Source: Datisca glomerata (Eukaryota; Streptophyta; Magnoliopsida; Cucurbitales; Datiscaceae). Taken from it: DNA of 64,000 nucleotides. The notes beneath the pieces were generated by a model. That model made no database searches. It was not told the origin of the DNA and saw nothing but the letters and a program-made list of their open reading frames with translations. Each line of letters opens with the position of its first letter. The stretch's first letter is position 1. A program made the position numbers and the translations under genes. Shown one piece after another: positions 11,581-22,732 of the stretch. The DNA is taken from the NCBI GenBank assembly GCA_003255025.1, contig QANY01002498.1, forward strand, positions 310,001 through 374,000. The letters are read 5' to 3'.

Positions 11581-12640
11581 ATCTCAAAGTCACATTCAAT
11601 CTTCTACTGAACATAATAGTAACAATAATGTAGGTTCAATTTCTCTTTCTGATTACATAGCTACATCAGAAATTGATTCTGCAACTTCTACCAGTTGCAT
11701 TCCTCAAGATTATTCTCCACAAGATATTTCTTCAAATCTGCTTATTAATCTACCTATTTCCTCTTTTCCTAATGATAGAACTTTAGCTAAGCCTTCTATC
11801 CAAAATACTGTTGACACAACTTATCCTCCTATTTCTAATCAGCATCCTATGTTAAATAGAGCCAAAGTAGGTATTTCAAAGAAAAATGCATTTTTGGCTT
11901 CTTGTTCTAATCTCAGCTCTGAATCTGAACCTACAACTTATGCTGCTGCTTCTAAAAGTTCTGCTTGGACTAAAGCAATGGTTGAGGAGTTTGATGCATT
12001 ACAGACTCAACAAACTTGGACTCTTGTCCCATTGCCACCTAATAAGAATCTAGTTGGGTACAAATGGCTATATAAACTGAAATATAATCCTGATGGCAGC
12101 ATTGCTATGCACAATGCCAGGTTGTTGCTAAGGGCTTTGATTAGGAGGCTGAGTTAGACTATGATGTGACGTTTAGCCCTGTGGTGAAGAAACCTATTGT
12201 TAGACTAATCCTTTCTCTTGCTACATAGTTTAGTTGGGGGTTGAGACAACTAGATGTAAAGAAATAATTTCTTGAATGGTGTCTGTAAGGAGTAGGTATA
12301 CATGCAACAACCACCTGGTTATGAGCATTTGGATCTACCTAATTATGTATGTAAGCTACACAAATTCTTTTATGGGCTAAAACAAGCTCCCATAGCTTGG
12401 TTTGACAGACTCACTTCCCATCTTGCAACTCTTGGTTTCATTACCTCTCATGCTTATTCTTCTCTGTTTGTCTGGAAAAATGGCAGTTCAATGACTTACT
12501 TACTTCGTTATGTTTATGATATTATGCTGATTGGAATAGACTCAAGCTATATAGAACAACTCATACAAATTCTTATGAAAGACTTTGTTATGACAAATTT
12601 GGGACTGCTCAAGTATTTCTTAGGACTTGAAGTAGACTGA
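11580..12640 (+). pseudogene. copia reverse transcriptase (N and middle part) pseudogene
   Basis: 11849-12157 reads KSSAWTKAMVEEFDALQTQQ, then TWTLVPLPPNKNLVGYKWLY, the standard start of copia RT. 12302-12640 reads QQPPGYEHLDLPNYVCKLHK, then FYGLKQAPIAWFDRL, then YVYDIMLIG. The catalytic box is YVYD where the family has YVDD, so the first catalytic Asp of the pair is lost. Between 12157 and 12302 the frame is shifted and carries stops (GTAGTATACATGC-side). Confidence 0.9.
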
Positions 12641-12679
12641 ATCAGGTATCTTTGTTAATCAATTAATGTGGGCCAAGGA

Positions 12680-13385
12680 CCTAATTCATAAATATGGTAT
12701 GTCTGAGGCAAATCCATTTAATTCACTTTGTTTTACCAAGTCTCCCTTATACAGCCATATTGGTTCACCTATGTCAAATGTTACTGCATATATGAGTATT
12801 GTTGGTGGCTTATAGTATCTTACATTCACTAGACCTGATATCATATACTCAGTCAACATGGTGTGTCTATTTTTGCATTCCTCTACCACTGCACACTTTG
12901 CTACTATCAAGAAGATACTCAGATACTTGCTTAGAACCTTAGAAAATGGCATATTGTTCAAAACAAGCCCACTCCAACTCCATGCCTGCAGTGATGCAGA
13001 TTGGGTTGGTGATCCAACAGATAGGAGATCAACTACAGGCTTCATTATCTTCTTGGGATCTAATCCTATATCCATGAGTGCAAAGAAACAGCCAACAGTG
13101 TTAAGATCCTCTACTAAAGTTGAATACAAAGCTCTTGCTAGCACTGCAGCAGAGCTTTGTAGGTTAAGTCAGCTTCTTTGTGACTTGCAACTCTATCTTT
13201 TTCATTCTCCTACCTTCTGGTGTTACAACACCTCATCAAATGCTTTCTCTTCTAATCTTATCTTCCATGCTCGCACAAAGCATGTTGAGATAGACTATCA
13301 TTTTGTAAGGGAAAGAGTACTGAGAACGGACCTTGCTGTCAAACACATTGAATCTCAATTCCAACTGGCTGTCCTCTTTACCTAG
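12680..13385 (+). pseudogene. copia RNase H domain (mostly open)
   Basis: 12858-13385 reads ATIKKILRYLLRTLENGILF, ACSDADWVGDPTDRRSTTGF, SAKKQPTVLRSSTKVEYKAL and FHARTKHVEIDYHFVRERV, the full copia RNase H order with the SDADWAG-like catalytic Asp present. The part upstream to 12640 is shifted and holds stops. It ends just before the polypurine tract. Confidence 0.9.
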
Positions 13386-13461
13386 GCTCTTTGTTCTCCT
13401 CAGTTTTCATTTTTAAAAGACAAACTCATGCCTTTGATATGTGACATGAGTTTGAGGGGGA

Positions 13462-13752
13462 TGATAAATGTAAAAGTCAATTGACATGTGTTAATAAATG
13501 ATTTGCTTAATAGTTTAGTTAGTTTGTTTTTGTTTAGTCTTTGCTTTTAGTCTCTTCTGTTATATAGGTTGTAATATGTTTTGTTTGGTATTATTAAAAG
13601 ATATTATTCTTGATTCTTGCACTCTCTCTCTCCCCACTTTTCTTTCTCATCTCTTCTTCTTCATCATCTGTATTCTTCTTCTACAAATCTGTTACTGTGA
13701 TATCACTCATCATTTGTCCTTGAAAGATTGCTTCTGATTCCTTATTTCTTCA
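13462..13752 (+). repeat. 3' LTR of the copia element
   Basis: 291 bp partner of the 5' LTR. It differs by scattered substitutions and a roughly 25 bp gap in the CT-rich part. It is preceded by the purine tract and followed by ACTTC. The visible divergence means the insertion is not recent. Confidence 0.9.
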
Positions 13753-13853
13753 ACTTCAACTATCCTGAATTTTTTATGTATATCTTATGTTTTATGTTTA
13801 TTGTAAATATATTGAAAGAAGCATATGAATCTTTAAAGAAGTATTTATTTACA

Positions 13854-13900
13854 TATAGTGCACGATGCACTACCTTATTATAGTAACGTTGTGCACTATA
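13854..13900. repeat. Short perfect inverted repeat
   Basis: TATAGTGCAC at 13854-13863 is the exact complement of GTGCACTATA at 13891-13900, with a 27 bp loop. It lies in the right arm of the hAT-like element; role unknown. Confidence 0.7.
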
Positions 13901-14214
13901 GACTTGCTCTTGCTACAAACATTTAAGGGGTGAACTAAATTGGCTGTAGTTACATATATATTATTGATTTATATATTTTTAAAGTAGTTTTCTATTCTTT
14001 CACCTCTTATATGAAAAGTTGGACGAGTTGGCAAGTTGATTAAAAGATCTTTAGGGAGAAGTAATACTAGCACTAACCTTTCCACATGAGAAGACCAAGT
14101 TCCTAAGAGTTTTTAACAAAAATTTACTAACTGGCTTAATTGTTAAATGATGTTAAATGGGTACACAAAGGGTATTATGTATTACCCATACCCTACCCAT
14201 TTTTGTCATCCCTA

Positions 14215-14724
14215 GGTGTAAGTGTTCTAACTTAAAATTAACCATAGGAGGAGTTAGTGGTTTAAACTTAGAGAGAATGTTAATGTCGTTTACTAAAATC
14301 ATAGTGAAATTTCTCCAAAAAGATACGAATGTTAATAGTGTGAATAAATTAGTAAAAATAAATAAATAATTGTGATTTAAATATTAAATAAAGCAGGTTA
14401 TTGTAGACAAATTCAAGACACATTAATAAGACTCAGGAGAAATTTGTTATTTATAATTATAAGGTCAATGTCTCAACTACAACTGAAACAAAGAATGTTT
14501 TGTAATATTATCAGATGATACTAAAGAAGCAACTTGTTTTTTATTTATACAGAGTGCAAATGTATACGTAAATGAATTAGATTGGAACGCGAAGGAATTG
14601 TCTGACCTTTTAAAGGATGCGTGCAATTTGCAGATCTTTATTCCTTTGTAAAATGTATACGTAAAACTCATGTGCTTCCTAATGTTTTTCTTGTAGATTT
14701 ACTTTCAATGAGAGTAAACAGAAC
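14215..14724. other. Intergenic, upstream of the TED7-like gene
   Basis: AT-rich with no gene seen. The short open frames are not supported. Confidence 0.4.
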
Positions 14725-16431
14725 ATGATTAAATCCAACACACAACTGAATAGTGTGATCTTAATTTGTAGGACGGCTGTATCTATCATTGTTACTACAC
14801 ACAATCAAAAGATTTATCTGAATTTCGTTTGCCTTAGCGTTCCATTCACCTTTAAATACAGCCACCATGATCAACCTATTGCCCATCGCTTTTGCCTAGT
14901 ACACAACCACAATCTCTTTTCTTTTTCTGATGGGCTATCCATACTATTCCCCACCACCACCACCTCCATAGGTTATTCATACTATTCTCCTCCACCTCCT
15001 CCGTCACCAAGGTATCCATACTATTCTCCACCACCACCGCCGGAATGTAATACAACAGTGTCTCCTCCCCTACTCCCACCAACGCCAGTATTATATCCAG
15101 CCCCATACACGCCATCCCCAACTCCAGTTCAAAGTCCGCAATCACCACCGCCAACAACCCCTGTTCCAGCCCCATACACTCCATCACCATCATTTACTCC
15201 TGTCCCGACCCCAAACACGCCATCGTCAACACCAGCTCCAACCCCAAATCCACCACGACCAACACATACGCCATCTCCAACTCCAGGCCCCAACCATTAC
15301 ACACCCTCGCCTACACCAACCACGGTTACGATTCCACCATCCCCAACACCCACACCATTTCCAACTCCAGCTCCAGGTTCATATACGCCATCACCTACAC
15401 CAACCTTAACCACAAACCCACAATCCCCAACTCCTGCCCAAAGTCTGGAATCACCACCACCACCACCACCTGCTCCAGCCTCATACTCTTCATCGCCATC
15501 GCCTACTCCTACGTCGACCCCAAAGACGCCATCGTCAACACCAGCCCCAACCCCAAATCCACCATCCCTAACACCAGGACCAGGCCCAAACACACCATCG
15601 TCTACACCAACCCCGATCACGAATCCACCATTCCCAACATTCACACCAACACCAACTCCAACTTCAGGTCTGTACACGCCATCACCAACACCAACCCCGA
15701 CGAAAAACCCACCATCCCCAACACCTACACCATCACGAACTCTAGCTCCTGGTCCCGACACCCCATCTCCTACACCAGCCCTAACACCAAACCCGTCATC
15801 ACCAACATCCATGCCGTTCACACCTTCACCAACTCCAGCTCCAGGTCCATACACACCATTACCTACGCCATCTCCAACTCCGATCCCCACTCCACATTCG
15901 TCCCCAACGCCAACACCAACACCGGCCCCTGCTCCATTCATACTCGTACCAACACCATCACCAACACCAACACCGGCGTCGACTCCAGCTCCAATCCCAA
16001 ACACACACACGCCATCGCCAACCCCATCTACACCAACTCCATCTCCATTTCCACCATGCCCACTCCCTCCATCCCCACCGCCGTGCCAATGCCCAGCTCC
16101 GTGGGCAGCCCCACCTCACTGGGGAGCCCCTTGCCCTATTGCTCTAGCACCACAATCACCACCAGGTCATAACAACCACACAGTTTTTATTGCAGTGTTC
16201 GTTTCGCTTGGCGGCCTTTTCTTCCTTGCATTTTTAGCGGCCGCCCTTTTCTGGTTTGTTAAGAGAAAGAAAAAGCCCGTTCCAGAAAATCCATGTGACA
16301 ACCAAACTGTCACAGTTGCAATTATCGATGAAGTTCTCGTTGAGTCGCATGGATCAGTCTCTCCTTGTAAGCCTGGTGGATCCTATCCCTCTACCTCTGC
16401 TGCTACTGATCACTATCGAAAAACAGTCTAA
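14725..16431 (+). CDS. Proline-rich single-pass membrane protein, TED7-like
   Basis: 568-codon frame. Residues about 90-480 are made of Pro, Thr, Ser and Ala repeats (SPTPTP, PTPAPGP). They are followed by a Cys-containing [16 protein letters not shown] stretch, one membrane span (about 486-512, [20 protein letters not shown]), a basic stop-transfer KRKKK and a 55-residue cytosolic tail. The span with [11 protein letters not shown] and the basic tail match plant TRACHEARY ELEMENT DIFFERENTIATION-RELATED 7 proteins, known plasma-membrane partners of secondary-wall cellulose synthases. The true start is unclear. The first 80 residues of this frame do not look like the family. An ATG at 14930 begins [13 protein letters not shown], a good match to the next repeats ([10 protein letters not shown]), but it is in another frame and stops at 14969. 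A one-base loss there, an assembly error or pseudogenisation could explain this. AATAAA near 16676 may be the poly(A) signal. Confidence 0.75.
   Translation: MIKSNTQLNSVILICRTAVSIIVTTHNQKIYLNFVCLSVPFTFKYSHHDQPIAHRFCLVHNHNLFSFSDGLSILFPTTTTSIGYSYYSPPPPPSPRYPYYSPPPPPECNTTVSPPLLPPTPVLYPAPYTPSPTPVQSPQSPPPTTPVPAPYTPSPSFTPVPTPNTPSSTPAPTPNPPRPTHTPSPTPGPNHYTPSPTPTTVTIPPSPTPTPFPTPAPGSYTPSPTPTLTTNPQSPTPAQSLESPPPPPPAPASYSSSPSPTPTSTPKTPSSTPAPTPNPPSLTPGPGPNTPSSTPTPITNPPFPTFTPTPTPTSGLYTPSPTPTPTKNPPSPTPTPSRTLAPGPDTPSPTPALTPNPSSPTSMPFTPSPTPAPGPYTPLPTPSPTPIPTPHSSPTPTPTPAPAPFILVPTPSPTPTPASTPAPIPNTHTPSPTPSTPTPSPFPPCPLPPSPPPCQCPAPWAAPPHWGAPCPIALAPQSPPGHNNHTVFIAVFVSLGGLFFLAFLAAALFWFVKRKKKPVPENPCDNQTVTVAIIDEVLVESHGSVSPCKPGGSYPSTSAATDHYRKTV
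14846..14856 (+). promoter_or_regulatory. Possible TATA element of the TED7-like gene
   Basis: CCTTTAAATACAG lies about 80 bp upstream of the ATG at 14930. If used, transcription would start near 14880 and the long upstream part of the open frame (from 14725) would not be translated. Confidence 0.3.
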
Positions 16432-18129
16432 ATAGTTAAAATTTCCATCCTATATTGGTATCAGCCACTTCCCACATAAAGATGGTCTAATCTTAATCAC
16501 ACGCGTTGGTATATGATTTGATTTGGTTAAAGTTTGAGTTGAACAGAGAAACTAGCCTATACGTGTAAGATTGTCTATGTATATTGTGTTTTGTAATTTG
16601 TTGAGACGTGTTATTTACAAATTGGAGAGAGGAGAATCTACGTGTATATATATATATATATCTGTTATTTGAAAACTAATAAAGGCCAAACAAACTTCAC
16701 AATCAAACGGTGTTGACAAATTGACTTTATTATTCTAAAGCAAATAAATGAAAGATTACGATTAATAAATTAATATGTTTTTTGGTACAAGATATACTTG
16801 CAAATTTTCTACGTAAATTGGTGATGGTGATGGTTTTATAAATTTGATTCCAGAGTGTTCTTAGTATAGATGCTGAAAATCTGAAAATCTATTCTCAGTG
16901 GTGTTGCCACGCGTCGTAAGCTAACTAGATGATAAACCTGAAAATAAGACAAAAAATATGAACGTAAGAGTATCAACTTGACACTGGTATGGTAGTTAAC
17001 AAATTAGACTCTGACGCTCAAGTCAGTAATAATTTTGACAGCATCATGTTAGAGGGCTATGGAATGAATACCCTGATGAATGAGTTATGCACCTTATATT
17101 TATAGAGAGAAGTCGTAGGCTTTCCATAGTGGGCCAAAGAGTTTGGGTCAGGCCCGAGACTGATATAATGGCTTTTAAGATTATGAGTTGAGGCATGGGT
17201 TTAGTCAATTTTGGGCCTCTATAATTTTCCTCCTACTTTCTGAGTTCGAGTTGAATAAATCAGACTCTGAAAGTAAAGTTACTAGTTTACAGAACTTGAT
17301 TCGTGATCCATGATCTAGGTTCGTTTATGGACGATCCTCGGAGATCATGAATAATTCAAACTGTGCAAAAGAAGGTTTAGTTGAACAAAACCATAAAAAT
17401 GGTTCGACTTGATTACATTGAAGGTAAAATTGAATTTTCTCGTAAAAATAATTTTGCGAAGTATGTTTTGACCAGTTAAACAGTCGTGCGTTCTACCTAC
17501 CGAACCCCAACGTTGGGTCGGTCTAGATAGGTATGATGACTTTACTGGTAAGATTGACTTGGGTAATTTGAATTATACTTGGACTTTTCCCTTATGATAG
17601 GATTTTCTTGATGATTATCTTCAATGGCTCTATCATATGGACCTTGTTGAACCGGGCCCCAATGCTAGTTTGGTCTAAATGGGTAAGGTGAATTTATGAC
17701 GAGATTGACTGCATAATTCAAGTTTTAGTGCACTCTACTCTTATGATAAGATATTCTTGGAAGATATCTTGGAGAAGATTCTAAATACTAATCTTATCTT
17801 CAGTTTTGATCATATTGAGAAGCTATCGTATTCTTATCATAACTTTTCATCCCTTAATCCGATTGAGTTGATTTAAAAACCTCTAAGAAGATCATGCGAA
17901 GTCTAAGTTTGTTAGGTCAAACACGAGCTCAAAATTAACGTGAATGGTGTGTAACGGGATTAAATTTTCACGGTTAGGATCATTCGTTTCGATCTCTTCA
18001 AAACCTTGAACCTTGTCCCTTTCTTTTCCATTGAAGCCTTTTTTAGTTTGGTGAATTTTGTTATTGGGGTAAAATACATTCATTCTCCTTCTATTTCTCT
18101 GATCTTATATCAGATTTAATATAAAACAA
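16432..18129. other. Intergenic, probably LTR or leader of a retroelement on the right
   Basis: No gene. There is (TA)n at about 16643-16661. A local near-repeat of the phrase CGAACCCCAACGTTGGGTCGG (17500-17525) recurs diverged at 17650-17675. The stretch 16900-18120 leads directly into the ATG at 18130 and may be the LTR/leader of that element; no TG...CA borders could be fixed. Confidence 0.35.
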
Positions 18130-18900
18130 ATGCATAGAGTGAGAAGCGTGAGTAATGATACATGGGATTCGACATCGGTCAAATCTCATAATTCATTCAT
18201 GACTAAATCTGATGGTTCATCCATGGCTGAATGTGGTGATTTGGTTAATACCGAATCAAACAAACCAAGCGGTGTAGTTCATGCTTCGGCTGAGTCTAGT
18301 TTGTTGGTCGAGACCGATGAAGTTGAATATACTGTAGTTAAGTCTTCGCGTAAGAAAAAATTGAGTCAAACCAAATTTTCTACTAGCAAACTTGTTCTTT
18401 CTAACCTCAGTAGGATTCAAAAATCATATAATTTTCCTTCTTCCATGGAAAACTGACTAGCTTCTTGTTTAGAAAGGCCTGACTCCGTATACAATGGATG
18501 GTTTTACTTTTATGAACATATGTTTAAGTTTAGACTTAGGCTTCACTTTCCAACTCTTGTTAGATATGCTTTATCATTTTTTTAGAACTTAACTCCTTCC
18601 CAACCTCTGCCTACCTTTTGGAGAATCCTACTATGCTTGATTGTACTTGGTTACTTGTCTGGAGTTAAGGTTGGGCTTCTTGAACTGCGTGGTTGCTATA
18701 GCATATATGAAGAAAGTCCTAGCATATGGTCCCTTAATAGTAAAAGAGGCTTGAAAGCTTCTATATAGACAATACACGAGTAATTGAAATTAGCAGGAAC
18801 ACCACTTCTTTGTTCTGGGTGTTAGGAATATGGTTTTGACAAGAATTTTACTCAGTTTCATGTTCCAACCCGTTGGGGTAATCCAAGTTGAATGTTTTAC
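18130..18900 (+). pseudogene. Retroelement protein with PF04195-like (gypsy-type, Transposase_28) domain, 5' part
   Basis: The open frame 18130-18456 is a Ser/Thr-rich leader. Beyond its stop the next 450 bp, read through frameshifts and stops, give ERPDSVYNGWFYFYEHMFKF, LRLHFPTLVRYALSFF, TPSQPLPTFWRILLCLIVLG and YGFDKNFTQFHVPTRWG. This order is that of the plant protein family annotated as putative gypsy-type transposon (PF04195), a gag-like product of large plant retroelements. The frame is broken by at least three stops, so it is a pseudogene. A coiled-coil-like 3' part follows beyond the minisatellite. Confidence 0.65.
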
Positions 18901-19205
18901 CTTACTCTATTTTATAATAATACTTTTAATATTTATCTAACACGTTTCTATGATATATCAAGATAACCGGAGTAGAATTCCATTATTAGATTCGGTAAAA
19001 CGTGTCTTGAATATCATTTTTACCATGCCTGATTGTAGTCTTTGAGGCCTTCTGTCTAGTCAAGGTTGAAAGGTGCAGGATTAGGTGCTCCAGCTGTTGA
19101 TCAACTCCCTTCCATTATCTGGTCATTTATTTTAGTCTAAAGTGCTCGAACTATGAAAATGGTGTTGTGAGCATGAAGGAACCATGTAATTCAGCCTTAC
19201 AATCT
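18900..19205. other. Spacer between the PF04195-like part and the minisatellite
   Basis: No gene or clear motif seen. Confidence 0.3.
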
Positions 19206-20013
19206 ATCCAGCGGTGGAGCATAAGAATGTCTCCGCCAGCGGTGGAGCGTGGATGGTCCATCCAAAGGTGGAGCATGAGGAAGGTCCATCTGACAGTGGA
19301 GCATGAGGATGTTCCGTTCGGCAGTGGAGCCTAAGAATGTTCCACGTAGCGGCGATGAAACATGAGGATGCTATGTCCAATAGCAATACATGACGATGTT
19401 TCGTTAGGTGACAGAGCATGGATGGTATATTAGATAGTGAAGCATTAGAATGCTATGTCCACTGGCGGAGCATGAGGATGTTCCATTTGGAAACGAAGCA
19501 TGGATGATCCATCCAGTGGTGGAGCATGTGAATGATCCATTCGGCGGCGGAGCATGAGAAAGTTCCACCAGGCAACAAAATGTGTGGATGTTTTGGTCAG
19601 CTGCAGAGAATAAAGATGTGTTGTTCGGTGGCGGAGCAAGGATGGTCCTTTAGGCGGTGGTGCATAAGGATGCTACTTCTACAGGAGGAGCATGGATAGT
19701 CCGTTCAACGGTGAAGCATGAGGATGTTTCATCCGATGGCAGAGCATGAGGATGTTCCGTGCAGCGGTGAAGCATGAGGAAGGTCCTCCGGCAGCAAAGC
19801 ATGAGGATGTTACATCTAGTTGCAGAGCATGAAGATGTTCAGTCTGGCGGCAGGCCATAGATGGTCTCTCAGGCGGCGGAGCATGGATGGTCCGTTTGAC
19901 GGTGGAGCATGAGGATGTTCTGTCTGGTGGTGGAGCATGAAGATGCTCCATCTGATGGCAGAGCATGAGGATATTTCGTCAGGCGACAAAGCATGAGGAT
20001 GTTTATCCGATGG
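19206..20013 (+). repeat. Minisatellite, period about 28 bp, roughly 29 diverged copies
   Basis: The unit is approximately GGTGGAGCATGAGGATGTTC plus CGTTCGGC-like bases. Nearly every 27-29 bp repeats GTGGAGCATGAGGATG with substitutions. It is GC-richer than its neighbours. On the minus strand it yields several short open frames of HAPP/SSCS-type repeats; these follow from the repeat and are not called genes. Units differ from each other at many sites, so the array is old. Confidence 0.9.
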
Positions 20014-21090
20014 CGGTGTGAGTTTTGGATTTTCTAACTATTCTTAAAAAAATTCATGATACGCAACTTATGTTGCTTTACGGATCTTGCTTCCTTTTTA
20101 TAGGTACCACTTCTGTGATGAAGTCTGACGTTGAATTTTTGAATCTTGAAGAGATGAAAGAAATTAGGAATAAGGAAGGAAGCCATGACTGCCCCAGCTC
20201 CCGAGTATATTTCTACCCCCAGTTCATTATCAACGCTTCCTATTATCCCAGCTTATACTGATGACCGTTAGACAAAGAAAAACCAACCGGGGCCAGTGGT
20301 TGTCATCCCAACAGATGAGCATGGAGTTGATCTTATGACTCTACAACTAGAATGAGATGCGTCTATCCAAGCTGAGGATGATCTGGTTCCTGACATAGCT
20401 AAGTTTCCTCCATTCTCGAATGATAGGAAGCTCTTATTCGAGCTTCTCGAAAAAGGAGTTGAATGATGTTGCTCTCTCTTAGAACTTACAGGTACGACAT
20501 GTTACTTTATGTTGACCTTGCATTTGGATCAAACGATAATTCTAACTTTTTTTTCAGTCATTAACGTGTATGACAGCCTTGACTCAGAATGTTACTATGC
20601 TGGGTAAGAAGCGTGACAAATATCTTGCAGAGCTGGAGAGTGTGAGACCCAATTGAAAAAGACTAAGGCTGACTTGATGCATTATCAAACCACGCTAAAC
20701 AAAGTCAAATCTCATAACTCTTTGTTATATGCAGAAGAAGTTTTGATGCGCTGAATGCATCGCATGATATGCGTAAGCAAGATATGAAAGAATTATATAG
20801 TGAAGCATACTCAAAGGTCGAGATGATACAAAGATAGAGTATCTTAACGGGAAAGCTAGCTTGTGGGCTCCTCCCTATAAGAATGCTGAAGGTGATACCC
20901 TTCCTCGTGATGTTGAGATTCCTTATGAGTCTCATCCTATGAAAATAAACGTTGAGTCTGCATTGAGTTTGACAACAATAATTTGTCTTACTTTAACTTT
21001 CAATTTGCCTTGCGAGGCTTGTGTCGGTCACATGTCGCCTTTGATTTTTAGTACTCCTTATTGCCAACTATGGCTTTATTTTTTATGACA
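20014..21090 (+). pseudogene. 3' part of the retroelement protein (coiled-coil-like), broken
   Basis: Fragments in different frames read EFLNLEEMKEIRNK (20130-20180), then a Lys/Glu/Leu-rich stretch near 20560-20720 (MLGKKRDKYLAELESVRPN; in another frame ETQLKKTKADLMHYQT), then PYKNAEGDTLPRDVEIPYES (20870-20930). Such a coiled-coil tail is usual for PF04195-type gag-like proteins. Stops and frameshifts are frequent. The assignment rests on position and composition, not on a domain match. Confidence 0.4.
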
Positions 21091-22150
21091 AAGTCTTTGT
21101 TATCCTTACTTAGCTTATTTATTTGCCTGAATGTTTGAACTTTCTTATTTGATCATACCTTATTTGCATTATAGAGTGATGTGGAGAGATTGAGAATTGT
21201 AAACAAGATTTTTTGTTGCTCGGTCTATGCTTAGATCATTTCTTTTACCTTTCATGTTATATCCCCCTGGCTCGAACAAAAATCCAGGCTAGTAACATGT
21301 TCGAGGAAAGTTGCAGTCTTTAGATTTTGAACATTGCCTAAGTTTTTCATCACCTATGTTAAACTGTAAAAATATAACATGTGGGTCGTGAGGTTTTCCT
21401 GGTGTTGTCTATCTAGGGCCTTTGCCCTATTTTGGACTAAGTTTGGAATCTTGGCAGCCATGTTTATCTCTCGTAATTGTGATTCCATCTTTGTAGCAAT
21501 GACCGAGGGAATCTCTTCTTCTAAGAAGCAAAAGAAAGAACTCAACGCCTCCAAAGTACAGAAGATGGAGGAGCTCCGAGGCATTGGAGCAGTCAAAAGG
21601 GAAAATAGCTCTCTTTTTACCTTACCCTTTCGTTCTTCAATCCCTAGCTCTCGGGGCACCATCACTGATTCCGCCTGTCCTTCCTCATCATAGGCAAGGC
21701 TCACTGTATCCCGACGGCTTCCAAGGTAATCCCTAGAGCTTCTTCTGATCTTCTCGGCCTTTCACCCCGCCCTAGACGATATCCATTTCCTCCCCTCCGT
21801 TTTGAGACTCTAGCACATTAGGTCAGGGCATCAAAGGTCTCATGCTGGCCAGAAACGCAAAGGTCCAATACCTCTAGATTTGGCCGAACAGCCTGAGGAC
21901 CAAGCCCAAGCTTGGAATGAAGTAGCCAGGTACTGTATTGGGTGTATAAGCACATCGGTCCTATGAGCAAATCTTAGAGTATGTAAGTGTATGGTCAGAT
22001 GGCCTGGAAGGATGGGTTTGTTTATCCTCCTGCAATTCCTTCCCCTTTTGGGAGTTCCTGACACGTAGCTTCTCGAGTTCTATCTAAGTTGGAATGAGTG
22101 ATCTCACTCCTCAGTGTGGCCACTATTATGTCCTCACTAATACAACGTGC
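21091..22150. other. Unassigned stretch with overlapping open frames
   Basis: Open frames exist on both strands near 21354-21704 (116 codons minus, 104 codons plus). The minus frame contains KMESQLREINMAAKIPNLVQ and is followed by a GT at its end that could be a donor, but I recognise no family. A 23 bp sequence at 21639-21661 recurs exactly at 22574-22596. Confidence 0.3.
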
Positions 22151-22596
22151 TATTCAAAAAATAAAAAACATATAAAAATTTCACAGACGCGACAAAATAA
22201 CTTGAAATTTTCATTGCTTGACTCTTCAAACTTTGATGTCAAGTTGAAAAGCCTCAAGGAATTGTAGGCCTTGCATTTTAAAGAAAATATATAGTCAATG
22301 TACTTGTTTAAATTTCTCACAACTATTATACACGACAATTACAATGACTTGAAATTTTCATTGCTTGACTCTTCAAACTTTGATGTCAAGTTGAAAAGCC
22401 TCAAGGAATTGTAGGTCTTGCATTTTAAAGAAAATATATAGTCAATGTACTTGTTTAAATTTCTCACAACTATTACACACTACAATTACAATGAATTGAA
22501 TCCAATGTCATATGAATATAAAATAATGAAAATGTAAAATACTAATGCAGCAAATAGATTCAACACTAGTAAAAATCCCTAGCTCTCGGGGCACCA
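21639..22596. repeat. Exact 23 bp direct repeat 935 bp apart
   Basis: TCCCTAGCTCTCGGGGCACC with identical flanking bases lies at 21639-21661 and 22574-22596. The GC-rich word stands out in an AT-rich setting. It could be a target duplication of an unusual insertion or templated filler from break repair. Confidence 0.8.
22201..22494 (+). repeat. Tandem duplication, two copies of 147 bp
   Basis: The block starting CTTGAAATTTTCATTGCTTG at 22201 begins again at 22348 and is almost identical to 22494 (for example TAGGCC against TAGGTC). Only a few differences, so it is recent. Confidence 0.92.
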
Positions 22597-22732
22597 CAGA
22601 TCAAGCAAATCTGGAGCAACAATTTATATGATAGACTAATTGGATCAAGTATTGAGATTTAGCAGCACCCTAACATGGTTGATCAAACTAATATTTACCA
22701 AAAAGAGTTATGTTTTACTTTCATAGTCTATA

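Larger units (their letters stand above)
9295..13752 (+). mobile_element. Full-length Ty1/copia retrotransposon with both LTRs
   Basis: Two LTRs (9295-9608 and 13462-13752) begin TGATAAATG and end in CA. A perfect 5 bp duplication ACTTC lies at 9290-9294 and 13753-13757. The primer-binding site TGGTATTAGATCC follows the 5' LTR directly (degenerate initiator-Met tRNA type). A polypurine tract GAGTTTGAGGGGGA precedes the 3' LTR. Internal order is gag, protease remnant, integrase remnant, RT, RNase H, all broken by stops and deletions. It inserted into the hAT-like element and is therefore younger than it. Confidence 0.93.
8517..14214. mobile_element. hAT-like element split by a copia insertion
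   Basis: The left end TAGAGATGGCAATGGGT and the complement of the right end TAGGGATGACAAAAATGGGT form inverted repeats that continue into related (GGGTA/TACCC) motifs. Eight-base direct repeats flank it: GGTGTGAG (8509-8516) and GGTGTAAG (14215-14222), 7 of 8 matching, as expected for hAT. Without the 4,458 bp copia insert and its 5 bp duplication, the element is about 1.2 kb and has no transposase, so it is non-autonomous. Its arms (8517-9294 and 13753-14214) are AT-rich and carry no gene. Confidence 0.7.

Noticed and set aside
15297..16010. 237-codon minus-strand frame of Gly/Val repeats
   Set aside because: It is the antisense shadow of the proline-rich repeats of the TED7-like gene.
19206..20013. 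CRISPR-like regular repeat array
   Set aside because: Units are diverged and contiguous without unique spacers, in a plant genome; it is a minisatellite.
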